Source of the DNA: Bettongia penicillata ogilbyi
Lineage: Eukaryota > Chordata > Mammalia > Diprotodontia > Potoroidae
NCBI GenBank assembly: GCA_023548195.1
Contig: JAJHZJ010000221.1
Location: 1 to 64,000, forward strand
Direction of reading: 5' to 3'
Length of the DNA stretch: 64,000 bases
Shown here: positions 45,361-58,034 of the stretch, one piece after another
How positions within the stretch are numbered: position 1 is the first letter of the stretch
How the letters are laid out: every line of letters starts with the position of its first letter
Made by a program: the position numbers and the translations under genes
Notes under the pieces: model-generated
Told to the model about the DNA's origin: nothing
Database searches by the model: none
Seen by the model: only the letters and a program-made list of their open reading frames with translations

Positions 45361-45699
45361 TATATATATATATATTAACACACATGTATGTACATATACA
45401 AATACACACACATATCCTTTTTGTCATCCTGAACATTCATAACTAGACTCAATTCATTCAGATATTACTCCTTATAAAATTAACTAACTACGAAGATAGT
45501 GATAAAGACAAGAAGGAAGATGACAGGGATGTATCACCTGACCTTTCTTCCATATTCTGTAACCATCTTTTAGAAATATATATGTATATATTTCATACAC
45601 ACACATATCTATGATGAGTTTGCTGTTTTGGGATAGTCATCTCTTTGGGAAGCTCTCCCTTCTCTTCTTTAATGTTTGTGTCTTCAAAGACTGTCAAAG

Positions 45700-47065
45700 A
45701 GGTAGAGGCAAGATGGTAGAGTACAGACAGTAAACCAGGGGAACTTTCTCAACATTCCTCTCCAAATGACTAAAATAATACCGCAAATCAAATTGTAAAG
45801 AAGCAGAAGCAATAAAAGGTCAGAGGGAGAATTTTTTTCCAGCTGAAGACAGCTTAGGAGATTGGCAGGAAAGGTCTTGACACCTGAGTAGGGACTGGCT
45901 CAGAGCCCATGCCATGGCAGCACCAGCGTCAGGGCATGGAGGCAGCTGGGAGTGGTGGCAACAGCAGCAGTTCCGGAAGCACTTAAGTCAGAGACAGTGA
46001 GGGAGTCAGTAAACTAGTCAGAAAGAGAATACAGGGGATGTTTTGCTGGCACTGGCTGCAGCTGGGGATGACTGGCAGTTCTATTGCCCATACACAGTGC
46101 AGGGTCACAGAGAGGAGCACTAGCACAGTATCAGGATCAAGAAGTGCCTGTATCTGTAGGGGCCCCAGGACCCTTCCTGAGAAAAGACCAGAGGGCATAT
46201 CAGGAAAGCAATGACCATGTCTTTCTTTAGATTGCACCATAGTGGAAGCACTGAAAACTTTCAGACTTCCAGAACCAGTTCTAAAAACATCAGTGTGAAA
46301 ATGCCTGAAGCTTAGGACAGCCTGTTCCCACTCCCGAGGGCGCAGAGCCCAACAGAAAGCTCAAAGTCAAGAGAAAAAAGCTGGAAAATAAGCAAAAAGC
46401 AACCACAAAAAAAGAACTTAACCATAAAAATCTACTATGGTGGCAGACCAAGACATAAACTCAGAAGGAGATGATGTCAAAACAGCTATAAGCAAGGCCT
46501 TGGGGGAAAATACTAATTGGATCCAATCCCAGATGCACAGTAGAGGAAAAACTGGGAAAATAAATGAGAGTGTGCTGCAAGAAAATTATGAAAAGAGAAT
46601 TGAAAATTTGATAAAAGAAGCACAGAAGGTGAAGAAAATAAAAACAATAAAAATAAAAATAAAAAAAATAAAAAAACAAGAATGCCTTGATGGTAAAAGA
46701 TGCACAAAAATTCACTGAGGAAAGAACTCCTTAAAAAGCAGAATTGGACAAACAGTAAAGGAGGTACAAAAGGTCCCTGAAGAATATTTCCATAAATGCT
46801 ACAATTGGACAAATGGAAGCTAATGACTTCATGAGACATCAAGAAACAAAAAAATAAAATCTGAAGAATGAAAAATAGAAGAACACATGAAATATATCAT
46901 CAGAAAAAGAACTAACCTGGAAAAATATATTTTAGGCGAGATAATTCCAAAATTACTGAACTACCTGAAAGCCATGACCAAAAAAAACCAAAAAAACTTA
47001 GATATCACATCTTGAGAAATTATCAAGGAAAACTGTCCTGATATCCTAAAACCAAATTGCAGTTA
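45700..47065 (+). mobile_element. L1 5' region (5' UTR and ORF1), 3'-truncated and decayed
   Basis: The 5' end 'gaggcaagatggtagag' at 45704 matches other L1/HAL1 starts. ORF1 text begins near 46436 (MVADQDINSEGDD) and continues with coiled-coil words 'KRIENLIKEAQKV'. It then meets an AAATA-rich expansion at 46640-46675 and frame breaks, and reaches an RRM-like 'NYLMxx' region near 46920. Homology fades at about 47065 without ORF2. Confidence 0.6.
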
Positions 47066-47264
47066 GGTCCATGAAAATCAATGGCTGGAGAAAATCTGAA
47101 TTGAGGCATGTTATCCCCTGAGATCAACTTCTTTTCTTTTTAAAAAATAGTAAGTTTTTAATGATGCCTTTTGTTTTTTGCATCACCATAGTTTCCTCCC
47201 AGTGCCCCTTTCCCTCCTTCTTCCAGACAGCTATCCTATATAACAAATGAATTTTTTAAAATCT

Positions 47265-47425
47265 GGCTTCAGACACTTACTAGCTATGTGACCCTTGACA
47301 AACCACTTAGACTTCAACTGCCTCAGTTTTCTCATATGTAAAATGGGGATAATAACAGCATTTACCTCGAAAGATTTTGGTGAGGATAAAATGAGATGGT
47401 ATTTGTAAAAGCAGGCCTGAGGCCC
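47265..47425 (+). mobile_element. CORE-SINE relic
   Basis: 'ggcttcagacacttactagctatgtgac', 'gcctcagttttctcat' and 'aaatggggataataac'. The tRNA head is missing. Confidence 0.6.
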
Positions 47426-48505
47426 ACAAGTAGGTTGAAAAGGCTTCATTTACTGTGAAAGGTCCTTATCTTTATATTTCACTGTGTCCATCATAATTTC
47501 TTATGATCCTCAACTTTACTGAAGTCTAAAGGGGTGCATCCTTACACAAGTAAGTCACATTTAATCTGTATGAACTTGCTGAGGTTATTCAGGCTCTTGA
47601 CAGCTACTGTTATCCAGGAATAGTTACAATATCTTTGTCTAATCTCCATTGCCATTTAGCTTAAAATGGCTCAGAAATCCAAACAACACTGCTTCCATCC
47701 TGCCTTGGGATACAATTTCTCAATATAATAAGATAAATTGGTAATAAAGAAAAAAAATTTCAATTTAAATGTTTATTCTGGTTTTCTACCCATCATTATC
47801 ACTTAACACCTCTTTCTACAATATCCTCTAGAGATGATGAGGTTCTCAAGATTTTCTAGACTGCAGATGACATTTGGCTGGCTGCATCAAGCCAGCTGCT
47901 GCTAAATAAGGTCAATCCATAGTCACTGAAAAGTTCATCCTAACTATACACCTTGGAACACAGAGGAAGAAGTTAATTAATAAACACTTATTAAGCACTT
48001 TTTGTAAGCCAGACATTATATCAGGTGCTAGAGGATAAAAAGATAAAAATAAAATAACTCCTACTTTCGAGGGGCTTGTATTTTATGGGGAAAAGTAACA
48101 GATACATCTAGGTGAGTACATACAAAATATATACAGGTAAATGCAAAATCATTGACAGGAAGGGGGGGAATATAGTGGGGAAGCTGGAAAGGCCTCATAT
48201 AGAAGGCAGCCTTTGCATTGAACTTTGAAGGAAGTTATGACTTCTTAGAGAAGGGGATGAGGAGGGAATGAATTCCATTGGGAAGAGAGTCTATGAAAAG
48301 ATAGGAAGATAAGGGATAGAATGTTGGACATGAGTAATAGTGGGTAGGTTCACTGTCTCGGATTCATGGAGGGGAGGTAGTTTGGAACCAGACTATAGAG
48401 TGCTTTAAACTCTAAGGGCTGTTGGTCTTTTACCCTATATGGACAATGGGAATGCACTGGATCTTTGTGAGCAAAGAAAGGCATCATCTGTCCTATACTT
48501 TAGGA

Positions 48506-49354
48506 TAATGATTCTCAGACTTTTTGGTCTCAGGACTCTTTTGTTTTGGTTTGGTTTTAGTTTTCCAAAGCACTTTATTTTTTGTTTTTACTTTTCAACA
48601 TTCATTTTCATAAGATTTTGAGTTCCAATGTTTTCTCCCTCCTTCCCAAGACAACCATCTTATATAGGTCATACATATACAATCATATTAAACGTATTTC
48701 TAAATCAGTCATATTGTGAAAGAAGAATCAAAACAAAAGGGAAAAACCATGAGAAAAAAATAAAAAGAGAATATAGTATGCTCCAATCAACAGTCAGACT
48801 CCATAGTTCTTTCTCCAAATGTGGATATTTTTTTTAGGACCCTTTTAATATGATTAAAAATCATGAAGACCCTAAAGAGCTGTTGTTTATGTAGATTATA
48901 ACTATTGATATATACCATGTTAGAAATTAAAACTGATAACTTCAAAAACATTTTTGTTAATTTAAAAATGACAGTAGTTAAACCATTACATGTTAACATA
49001 AACAATATCTTTTTTATGAAAAATTAATTACATTTTCCAGAAAAAGAAAAATATCAGGAACATTGGTATTGTTTCACATATTTTTGAAAATCTCTTTAAT
49101 GTCTAGCTTAATGGAAGAAGACAGCTGGATTCTCATATCTATTTCTGCATTCAATCTGTTTCAATATGTTGTTTTGGTTGAAGTATATCACAAAATCTGG
49201 CCTCACACAGATATGCAGCTGGAAAAGGGAGGATATTTTAATAAGCAAATAACATGTTAGTTTTATTATGAAAATAATTTCTTCCTCACAGATGCCTTGA
49301 AAGGGTTTCTGAGATCCCCAGGGATTCACAGACAACACTTTGAGGATCCAACTG
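48506..49354. mobile_element. non-autonomous hAT-like DNA transposon
   Basis: Perfect 8-bp target-site duplications, CTTTAGGA at 48498-48505 and 49355-49362, are typical of hAT elements. The termini 'taatgattctcag' and 'ctttgaggatccaactg' are imperfect inverted repeats of the CAGTGGTTCTCAA type. No transposase frame. It contains a nested L1 3' fragment at 48543-48835. Confidence 0.75.
48543..48835 (-). mobile_element. L1 3' UTR fragment nested in the hAT element
   Basis: 'ttcaacattcattttcataagattttgagttcc' type start and 'aagggaaaaaccatgag' match the L1 3' regions at 2170-2320. Target-site duplication AGGACYCTTTT at 48532-48542 and 48836-48846, with one mismatch. Confidence 0.75.
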
Positions 49355-49504
49355 CTTTAGGATCACTGGGGCAACTATGTGGAGAATAGATTAGAGTTGG
49401 GAGAGATGAAGCAGGGGGACCCAATATGGACATCATCGCAACAATCTAGGTAGGAGGAGATGAAGGAAGCTGTGGGAATAGAGGGTAATAACTATGACAG
49501 AAGC

Positions 49505-50070
49505 TGTCAGTCCATCAGTCAATGAGCATTTTATTAAGTGCCAGGCACTGTGTTAAGCCCTGGGAATATAAAGGCAAAAAGAAGCTCATAAAAACAAACA
49601 ATAAAGAAGGTATCTACCCTCAAGGAGTTCACAATTTAATGGAGGAAACAATATATGAAAGATGCAAAAGACAGTCCCTACCCTCAAGGGACTTATAATC
49701 TATAGTGAAGACAATATACTAACCACTATGTGAAAACAAGATACATACAGGATAAAAATCGGAGACAATCACAGCAGGAAGGCACTAGTATTAGAGGATG
49801 AATTGGGAAAAGCTTCTTTCAGAAGGAATTTTAGTTGGGACTTGAATGAGCTTAGCAGTACCTAGCCTCAGAGTGGGGAACCTTTGGCCTTTGACTGATT
49901 CCAAACTTCACAGAACAAATCCTTTTATTGGGGGGAAGTTTGGATTCAGTCAAAGGGTCACACTTGAGACCTACAGAACCACATGTGACCTTGAGGCTGC
50001 AGGTTCCCCACAGCTGGCAAGCATCTAGTAGGAGCTTAATAAATGTTTACTGAATAAATTAATGAATTAA
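49505..50070 (+). repeat. ancient interspersed repeat and L2-type tail, split by a MITE
   Basis: 'gccaggcactgtgttaagcc', 'ctaccctcaaggagttcac' and 'cagcaggaaggcactag' belong to the old unnamed repeat. 'cttagcagtacctagc' and, after the MITE, 'atctagtaggagcttaataaatg' form an L2-like tail. 50070-50340 holds nothing I can name. Confidence 0.5.
49869..50016. mobile_element. palindromic hAT-like MITE (second copy)
   Basis: Ends 'cagagtggggaac' and 'gttccccacagctg'. Inner halves 'ccaaacttcacagaac' and 'tttggattcagtcaaagg' correspond to the family at 39256-39448. The 8-bp flanks (cctagcct and gcaagcat) agree at five positions. Confidence 0.65.
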
Positions 50071-50342
50071 TGCACTGCGTTAGGTACTAGGGATACCAGT
50101 ACTAAGAATAAAAGTGAACCTGACTTGAAAGGAGCTTACCTGCTAATAATAACTTAAATAGTTTAGCCTAATTATGCATACAGAGACAACAAAAAATAAT
50201 AATAAAAATAGCTGCAGCATCTCAATGATGAAGAGATGAAGAGTTTCTATTGTCCAATCAATACAACACACTTGGATGGACCATCCATAGACGTGGTCCA
50301 TGAGGACCGCTATCACTGGAAATTCGTTGTGGGCTAGTCACA

Positions 50343-50412
50343 GATTGACTATGGGGAAAGGGAGTGGATTGCCTTTGGGAGATTGCTTCAAACTTTTAAT
50401 GACTCTAAGCTC
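50343..50412 (+). repeat. direct repeat, copy 1
   Basis: It shares 'ggattgcctttggga' and 'caaacttttaatgact' with 52952-53018. The family is not recognised. Confidence 0.5.
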
Positions 50413-50890
50413 CTCCCTAAAATAAAAACTCATCTTTATCATATCTATATTCTTCCAGTGGTGCTCTGTAGCTCCAAATCATTGGAGTTGTCTATCAATT
50501 GAGAATTAAAATGTAAGGTTATTCACAGGGCAATGGAGAAGAACGTGATGAATAAAAGAAGTATCAACCTACTTATAAATAAAGACTTATGTGGAAAAAT
50601 AGTATAGATAATCTAAAAAGGTAACAAAAAAACTAAAATATTTCACAGATGTAAAGTACAAAGAACATATGAAATAACAGAGTGGATAACAAATGTGTTA
50701 CTTTTAATTTATTTTAATGCTAAGTATGCTTACCTTTTACAAGTGCATTCTTTTGCCTATGAGTGATTACTAAGCTGACACTACAACCTTTGAGGGAGAA
50801 AAATAACAAATTAAAAAAACCTCCTTTGTTATCTCCAGCTCTAAATGCTCATGGAGAGACATTATAAATGGCCTAGAAACCAAAGAAACC

Positions 50891-50892
<2 letters not shown>

Positions 50893-50964
<72 letters not shown>

Positions 50965-50990
50965 CAGGGAGAGACAGAGAGAGAGAGAGA
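50893..50990. repeat. (GA)n microsatellite
   Basis: About 69 bp of uninterrupted GA, then interrupted GA to 50990. 50991-51425 holds nothing else I can name. Confidence 0.95.
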
Positions 50991-51429
50991 TTACTTGACT
51001 CCGGCAAATTTGTTAACAGAGGAATTCATCATTGAAGCTTTGGAGGAAAGCTCCCAATTAGATAAGTGGCTGTACCAAAATCCCAAAGCACAGTTCAGTG
51101 CCTGAGCATCATTAATGATATCTCCAGAGAATGCATTATCTCAGTTGAAGAAGGAATGGATTACAAGAAATCACCAGAGAGAAGAAAACACAACCCAGCT
51201 CATCATGGACTTACAAGCAACCTGAAAGGACTCGGAAAGAAATGTTTCTGTGAGGGCATGTTTATCTAAAACAATAAGTTTAGTTACAGAAAAAAAAAGG
51301 AGAGAAAAGTGAAAATAATAGTAAGTGCCTTTTAATAGTTGATCTAAAAATCTAACTTTTAATAGCTTAAAACTGTTGAGACTTTTTGGCCGCCCTCTGG
51401 AGCATTGAGCATTTGCAAAGTTCTCTGCT

Positions 51430-51615
51430 TTCATTCTCTCATTTGATCCTCAGAAAACCTAGAGAAGCAAACACTCCAGGTATTATTATCCCTGTTTTAT
51501 AGATGGGGAGATTGAGGCTTAGAGACATTACATGACTGGTTCATGATCAAAGAGCTAATAAATGCCATCAGTAGGATTTAAACCTACCTGTCTCCTGAGA
51601 GCATCAGCACTCTTT
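51430..51615 (-). mobile_element. MIR-type CORE-SINE
   Basis: 'catttgatcctcagaaaacc', 'ttatagatgggga', 'gaggcttagagac' and 'ggatttaaacctacc' in antisense order. Confidence 0.65.
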
Positions 51616-51934
51616 CCTGTGCATCACCCTTCTGAGAGAGGAGGAAATAATAAGAATGAAAATTAACATCAGAAGAAATCAAATCAAATTATTTCAAAAA
51701 GATATTTTCCCAAAATTTGTTTATAATGTTTCTTTTTCTTTTGTTATTGTGTATTTAAGTTTTAGTATTTAAGTTCAAAATACATTAATTTTTTAAAAAG
51801 CTATTTTTCGAATATGTACAATTTTTTCACCTGTGAGATTCTTTTTTGTTTGTTTAATTCACCCCTTACCCTTTTCTAGTTCCCGTATTTCTTTTTTCTT
51901 TTTATGTCATATGATGTCAGAAACTTTAGGATGA

Positions 51935-52085
51935 GCAGCGCATGGTGCCACAGGAAGAACTCCCACTATGTACCGGGCACTGTGAGGAGCCCTGGAAACA
52001 TCAATAAAGACAAAAACTAGACAGACAGGAAAGAATTTGTTCTCCCCGAGTTCACAGTCTAATGAAGGGGACAATATACGAAAGA
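51935..52085 (+). repeat. ancient interspersed repeat, family not named
   Basis: 'gggcactgtgaggagccctgg', 'tccccgagttcacagtctaatg' and 'gggacaatatacg'. Confidence 0.4.
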
Positions 52086-52159
52086 TTCCCACTAAGAGCT
52101 GTGGGACCCTGGGTAAAAATCTCTGAACTTCCTGAGTCTCAAATCTTCCAAAAAGGAAG

Positions 52160-52600
52160 GAAGGGAAACAAGCATTTATTAAGTGCCTGCCAGGTGGTTA
52201 GTCCTACCTGCCAGGCACAGTGCTAGCTGCTGCACAATTATTATCTCCTTCAACCCTCACAACAACTTTGGAGGGTAGGTGCTATTATTATTCCCCTTTG
52301 ACAGTTGAGGAAACCGAGGCAGGCAGAGGTCTGACAAACCCAAGGTCATACAGCTAAAAAGTGACTAAGACTGGATTTGATAATACGGCTTCCTGACTCC
52401 AGGTACAGCCAGCCATCACTTCCCTTTTATACAAACATCTGCAAAGTGTTTTCACCTCCATGGTCTCTTTTTTTGAACATCACAACCATGCTGGAAGGTA
52501 GGCAGAATTAACATGAGCTCTTTACAGATCCTCATCCCTTTCCAGATATAGGGGCTGAAATTCAGGAAATACAAGTGACTTGTATAACTCCTGTGCCTTT
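52160..52600 (-). mobile_element. CORE-SINE followed by a second, more decayed MIR-like relic
   Basis: 52160-52415: 'catttattaagtgcc', 'ccaggcacagtgctagc', 'accctcacaacaact' and 'gttgaggaaaccgaggc'. 52430-52600: weaker, 'gaacatcacaaccatgctggaagg' and 'caagtgacttgtataac'. Confidence 0.55.
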
Positions 52601-52951
52601 TCATGACTCTCTGGTTTTCTTTTCTCCCTTTATATCCTTTGTCTTAATTTTCAAAGCACACTTCACCTTTTTGGCATACACACAGAAATAATCCAAGTTT
52701 TCTCTGGCATCGCTGTTTTCTAAAATACAAAATATTCAGAGAGATTCCAGAACAAAATCAGTGTAAAGGTTTTTATTTTCATCATCATGCAATTATTTTA
52801 CTCAGCAGAAGAATTTTGATTGGCCATAGCCCTTCAATTGATCATGAATTCTGAAAACCCTGGATTGCTGGTATACTGAAGTAATCTCAAAGAACAATAC
52901 ACATTTTCTAAATTATGATCTGATAAATTGCTTAGTACATGTATCTCTGAA

Positions 52952-53018
52952 GATTGACTACGGACTAGCTACAGGTGAAATGGATTGCCTTTGGGAAATT
53001 GCTCCAAACTTTTAATGA
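52952..53018 (+). repeat. direct repeat, copy 2
   Basis: Partner of 50343-50412 in the same orientation, 2.6 kb away. Confidence 0.5.
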
Positions 53019-53034
53019 CTCCAAGCTCCAAGTT

Positions 53035-53360
53035 ATTCAACCTCTTTGAAATTCATGTTCCTCAAGTATAAAATGAGAGGATGAGGGAACTGTATGTACT
53101 CTATGACTTCTGAAGTCTCTTCCTGCTCTGTATGTATGATTCTGAAGCAATTGGGAATATTTGGGTGTGTCTCTAACAACTAAGTACATTTGGTCAAGTA
53201 GGAAGGAAGGAACATGGGATTAGGATCTGACTGGTTCTGATGAGCTGCATAACCTTCAGCAAATCATTTCATCTCTCTGGGTGTTTCCTTATCTAAAAAA
53301 CGAGGTGGTTGCATTAGATGTACCCCAAAGTCCCTTTCACTCTAAAATTCTCTGATAATT
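53035..53360 (+). mobile_element. two MIR3-type SINE relics
   Basis: 53035-53145 ends 'ctctatgacttctgaagtctcttcctgctctg'. 53175-53360 has 'gggattaggatctgactgg' and the tail 'gcattagatgtaccccaaagtccc'. 53361-53885 holds nothing I can name. Confidence 0.45.
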
Positions 53361-53892
53361 TTTTTTTCTTTTATAATCCTTTTTCGTTTGACTTTTAATG
53401 TTTTGGGGGAAGAATTTTTCCCCTGACAAAAGAGGTGTATTTTCTACACCCAGATCCACCCAAAAGCCATTATTGGGCTTATAAAATTATATCCACAGAT
53501 GTAAAAAAAGTCTTTGAAAATCTGCAAAGATACTTTTTCAAACAATTTCAATTAATTTGCAGATATGTTTTTAGTCCAAATAAAAGTTCTAAATGTACTT
53601 TGCCTCAACATATTTTTTCTTTTAATATTTAAACCCAAGTACAATCAATGGAGTGCTTCATACATATGTTTCTGATCATTTGCAGTTAACACATCAAAAA
53701 ACTGTGTAAGAATTAAAGTCTTCTTCGGTTTGTTTTCAATCCCTTTAAAATTTATTTTTAGAAATGGCAGAATTAATTTTCCAAGAATAAATCCCTTCCC
53801 TCCCTCCAAATTCAAAAGCCTTCGGTCCATGGTGAGATTTAAGAGGAAAGGGCAGAGGAGTCCACTCTGTTATTTTTCTGTCCCGTACTTTT

Positions 53893-54148
53893 GTTGTTGC
53901 TGCATTGTTTCATTTCAGTCATGTCTTACTTTTTGTGACCACATTTGGGATTTTCTGGGCAAAAATATTGGAACGGTTTGCCATTTCCTTCTCTAGCTCA
54001 TTTTACAGACGAGAAAACGGAGGCAAACAGGGTGAAGTGACTTGCCCAGGATCACACATCTAATAAGTGTCTGAGGTCATTTGAACTCGGCTCCTCCTGA
54101 CTGCAAGCCCAGCTAGCACTCTATCCTCTGTGCCACCTACCTGCCCAT
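53893..54148 (-). mobile_element. MAR1-type SINE, nearly complete
   Basis: Tail 'gttgttgctgcattgtttcatttcagtcatgtc', then 'gccatttccttctctagctcattttacagac', 'gtgacttgcccaggatcacac', 'catttgaactcgg' and head 'tgtgccacctacctgccc'. 54150-54650 holds nothing else I can name. Confidence 0.85.
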
Positions 54149-54654
54149 ATAATTAAGCCGACTTTTTCCCTTAATGTCTTTGATGAATGAAAAAGATCCA
54201 ATATGTCAGACACTCTGAACTCAATTGTGACCAAGGGATTTCACATGCATACAATGAAAAACAAAATCTCAACTTTACTTTTTTTTCTTTTAAAGCACTT
54301 CTATTTTGAAATCCACCTGAATTTTTTTTAGCATTCAAAACAAGTGGACAAAGAAAGGAGAGATTCATTTAAAAACTTGCTTCAAAAACAGTTAATTAAG
54401 CATGATGAACATGGAACAGTTTTATCTTTCTAAAGAAATTTAAGAAATCTATGTGATATAGGCTGGGGAGAAAGTGGATAGAAATGATGGCTAAACCTAC
54501 CAAACCAAAGTGGATCTAAAATGGTTCCATGTTAGCTTTTCTTTGACATGAGATGTACAAAGAGGAGTAGAGATAAAGTAAAATTTGTGCGGGGCTTCTC
54601 TGGTTATCAGTAGAACCACTTGAAATTTCTTTTCATTGGGCTCTGCACAACAAA

Positions 54655-54848
54655 GGGCAGTTAGATGGCTCAGTGGACAGAACACTGGGCCTGGACCCTG
54701 ACAAAGTCAGTTAACCCTGGTTACCTCAGTTCCTCATATGTAAAATGTGCTGGAGAAGGACATGGCAAGCCACTCTCGTATGTCTGCCAAGGAAATCCCT
54801 GATGGGGTCATGGAATGCCAGACATGACTGAAAAATAACTGTACAGCA
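54655..54848 (+). mobile_element. MAR1-type SINE with shortened tRNA region
   Basis: 'gggcagttagatggctcagtggacagaac', 'gctggagaaggacatggcaagccac', 'gccaaggaaatccctgatggggtcatgg' and an AAC-type tail. Confidence 0.8.
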
Positions 54849-54849
54849 A

Positions 54850-56500
54850 AGACAACTTCTCAACATCAGGATCCTTTCCTTCTGCAACTAGATATAGCCT
54901 AGAAATATGAGAAATGGAACAAGTCTGAACAACCTTGTCTTCTCTGTGTTTGGAATGCAGCATAAAGGGATTTTTTTTTTTTAGGAATGCATGGTCACCT
55001 CTCAATGTTGTTGATACCAAAAAGCTAGGGAAATACTTTAAATTATCTGCAATTTCTCTTAATAATCTAACATATACCTACTATTCAAGAATTCCAAGTA
55101 TTCAAGTACTTAGACTACTTCTTGAAATTATGAGTTCAGTAGATGGGCCACTTATCATGGTGAACAAATGTTCATAATTACCATTTCTAGTATCAAGGTT
55201 CTATATTGTCATTCCTTTTTCCTTCACAACAGGACAGGATAACACCAAAACACTGCAATGTGGGGGAAAGGGTAGATTTGTGTCTCTGGGCATCAGCATT
55301 CAAATGTAAACTCTAAAAAATCACTTACCTCTCCCCCTCATCAACCTCAGTCTCTTCCTCTGTAAAGTAGGAATAACCATACAGCTTGTAATTAGGGAAA
55401 TGCTCAGTAAATCTTAAAATGCTAGAGTACTGTGAATTGTTATGAGAGAATATAGTTCTTACTTCCACCATTCCTTTGCCTAAGCATCTGTGTCTTAAAG
55501 ATGACTCTGGTTATTCCTTTTATGGTAACCTCCTCCAACAAGACAGTCTTTCTACTCTTTGGCTTGAAATGGAGATTACAGAAGCTAGAGCCAGCAGCTG
55601 ATTTTTTTCCTATTATTGTTATGAGTATATGCCTACAAAGCCATCCAGCTTGACACAACCCTCTAACTGTTCCAATCTCTTCAGTACCGTGGAAATAAAA
55701 CACAATCTTAATGATGTTTCATAATTGCATGTACCTTAAGTATTTATATGAACATTATGTCACAAATTCCTCTGGCGTACAACTAAATCTATTAAGAATT
55801 TACATCTTAATAAATTTTTCCCCTTTTTCTATCAAGGTACATTTGCTATTGAGAGTGTTTCAAAGCTCATTATAATGATATAGAATCAGAATGAGGTGAC
55901 AGTGTGAACAACCAAAAGATAGCAGTTGGGGGAGAATATGGTCACGCTTCACGGTAGATGGTTCATGGAACAAAGTACAGTCAAAAAGGATTTTAATGTG
56001 TTGCAGTTAGGGGAAACAATGCCTGACATATTTGTCTGACATTAGGTCTGGGTCTGGTACTTTCAGAAATTTGAGAAGTGAGGAGGAGGACAAAGGGGTA
56101 GTGGAAGGCATAGTGGAAAGCAAGACTGGAAAGTACCAAGGAAACTAAAGGAGTTGGGAACTTCCAAATGTCTGAATCAAATAGAAATGGGGCCAAGAAA
56201 GGGATAGAAAGTGATATCTGACCCTCCAGGGCTTAGAAATCAAACTTTGATTTTACACTGGACTTCAAGATGATGGGACCTACTTTTTTTTTCTCTCTAC
56301 TCGTAGAATCTGAGACAAGTCTTTCCTGGTGCCAACACAAACCCCTCTCAAAGGCAAAAAGGCAGCATGTTCTAGAAACTGTCAGTGATTAAAAGGTCAA
56401 GCAACTTTTGATCGTGGTGGTTTTGGTGGTGAGAAGGAAGAAAAGGATGAATGTAGTAGATAAAATATTAAGACAGGAATGAGGGGATTAAGGGAAAGGG
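54850..56500. other. no recognised gene or repeat
   Basis: Short frames only. The MIR-like wording near 55320-55420 is too weak to call. Confidence 0.3.
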
Positions 56501-56504
56501 AGGG

Positions 56505-57790
56505 AAAAAGCATTTATATAGAGCACCTACTATGTTCTGAGCATCCTGCTAAGCACTTTACAAATGTCTCATTTAGAGAAATGAGTAGTCTGGGGGAGGG
56601 GCAAGGGCATATAGGATGGAGGAAAACAGCAACAGTAATTGTGAAAAAAAACTGAAGCAAATTTCTCTGATAAAGGCTTCATGTCTCAAACATATAGAGA
56701 ACTGACTCAAGTTTATAAAAATAAGAGCCAAGAGGAAGAAATCAAAGCTATCAATAGCCGTATCTAACTCAGTGTGATTGGAGAAATGCAAATTAAAACA
56801 ATTCTGAGACACTACCTCACACTTACTGGACTGGCTAACAGGATGAAAAGGTACATGACAAATGTTGGAGGGGACTTGAGAGAAAGGAGACTCTGATGCA
56901 CAGTTGGTGGAGTGGTGAACGGCTTCACTAGTTCTGTACAGCAATTTGGAACTATGGCCAAATGTTACAAAACCATGGATACCCTGTAACCTAGCGATAC
57001 CACTACTAGATCCGTATTCCAAAAGAGATTTTAAAAAAAGGAAATATGTACAAAAATATTTATAGCACCTTTTTTCTGGAGTCAAAGAATTAGAAATTAA
57101 GGGGAATGCCCAAAATTGGGGAATTCCAAAGTAAAGGTATGTGAGTACCCTTGAATACTATGGTACTATAAGAAATGATGAGTAGGATGTTCTTAAAAAC
57201 CTGGAAAGAGTTATATGAGCTGATGCAAAGTAAAACATACTGTGCACAAAGTAACAGCAATATGTTAAAATGATCAGCTGTGAATAACTTAGCTACCTTC
57301 TGCAATACAATCATCCAAGACAACTCTGAAGGACTTTCAATGAAAAATAATATCCATCTCCAGACGAAGAGCTGATAGTGTCTAAATATAAACTGAAGCA
57401 TAAGTTTCAAACTTTCTTTATTTTTCTTAAGGTTTATTTTGTCTATTTTCTTTCACAACATGATTATTATAGAAATGTTTTGCATGACTACACATGCATA
57501 AACTATATTAAACTTCTTGCTTTCTCAATGGAGGGTATAGGAGTGGAGATGGAGGAAGGGAGAGAATTTGGAACTCAGTTTTAAAATGAATACTAAAAAT
57601 TGTTTTTAATGTACCTGGGGAAAAATAAAATACTAAAAAAACCCAAAATTTTTAAAAATATGTCATTTGATCTTCAAAACAACTTTGCAAGATAGATGCT
57701 ATTTTGATCCCCGCTTAACATTTAAGGAAACTGAGGCAGACAAAAGTAAAGTAACTTGCCTAAAGTCACCCAGCTAGTAACTACCTGACA
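56505..57790 (-). mobile_element. CORE-SINE split by an L1 fragment
   Basis: 56505-56575 ('gagcacctactatgttctgagcatcctgctaagcac') and 57660-57790 ('gtcatttgatcttcaaaacaac', 'gaaactgaggcagac', 'gtcacccagctagtaac') make one antisense CORE-SINE. 'aaatgtctcattt' and 'aaatatgtcattt' at the edges are a probable diverged target-site duplication. Confidence 0.55.
56580..57655 (+). mobile_element. L1 ORF2 3' end and 3' UTR (sense)
   Basis: 'gataaaggcttcatgtctcaaacatatagagaactgac' type text near 56670 is the sense counterpart of 16320-16370. The frame remnants correspond to the ORF2 carboxy-terminus with many stops. The 3' UTR ends with 'ggagagaatttggaactcag' and an A-rich tail near 57650. Confidence 0.7.
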
Positions 57791-58034
57791 GCAAAAGAAG
57801 CTACCAGCCACTGAAGATATTATTCTTTTTCCCCTGTCCTATTCCTCTCTTTGCCATTCCCTACCCATCTTTCCAGGACCTATTTGGGTAGAATCCTAGA
57901 AACAACCTTTCTGTTGGCGAATATTTTCATATGAAAGTTAAATCCTTTAATCTGCAATATTTAAAGCCTGCTGAAATGAATGGTTTCCCTGCCTCACTTT
58001 CTCTATCCTTCCTGTACTCGCTGTATTCCTACTT

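Larger units (their letters stand above)
47965..49500 (+). repeat. ancient interspersed repeat split by a hAT-like transposon
   Basis: Left part 47965-48505 and right part 49355-49500 continue one old repeat ('cacttattaagcac', 'ggggcttgtattttatgg', '... ggatcactggggcaactatgtggagaatagattagag'). The family is not named. Confidence 0.5.

Noticed and set aside
45355..45610. Possible regulatory TATATA sequences
   Set aside because: They are TA/CA microsatellite runs.
50845..51105. 86-codon frame with a long Glu-Arg repeat
   Set aside because: The repeat is just translation of the (GA)n microsatellite.
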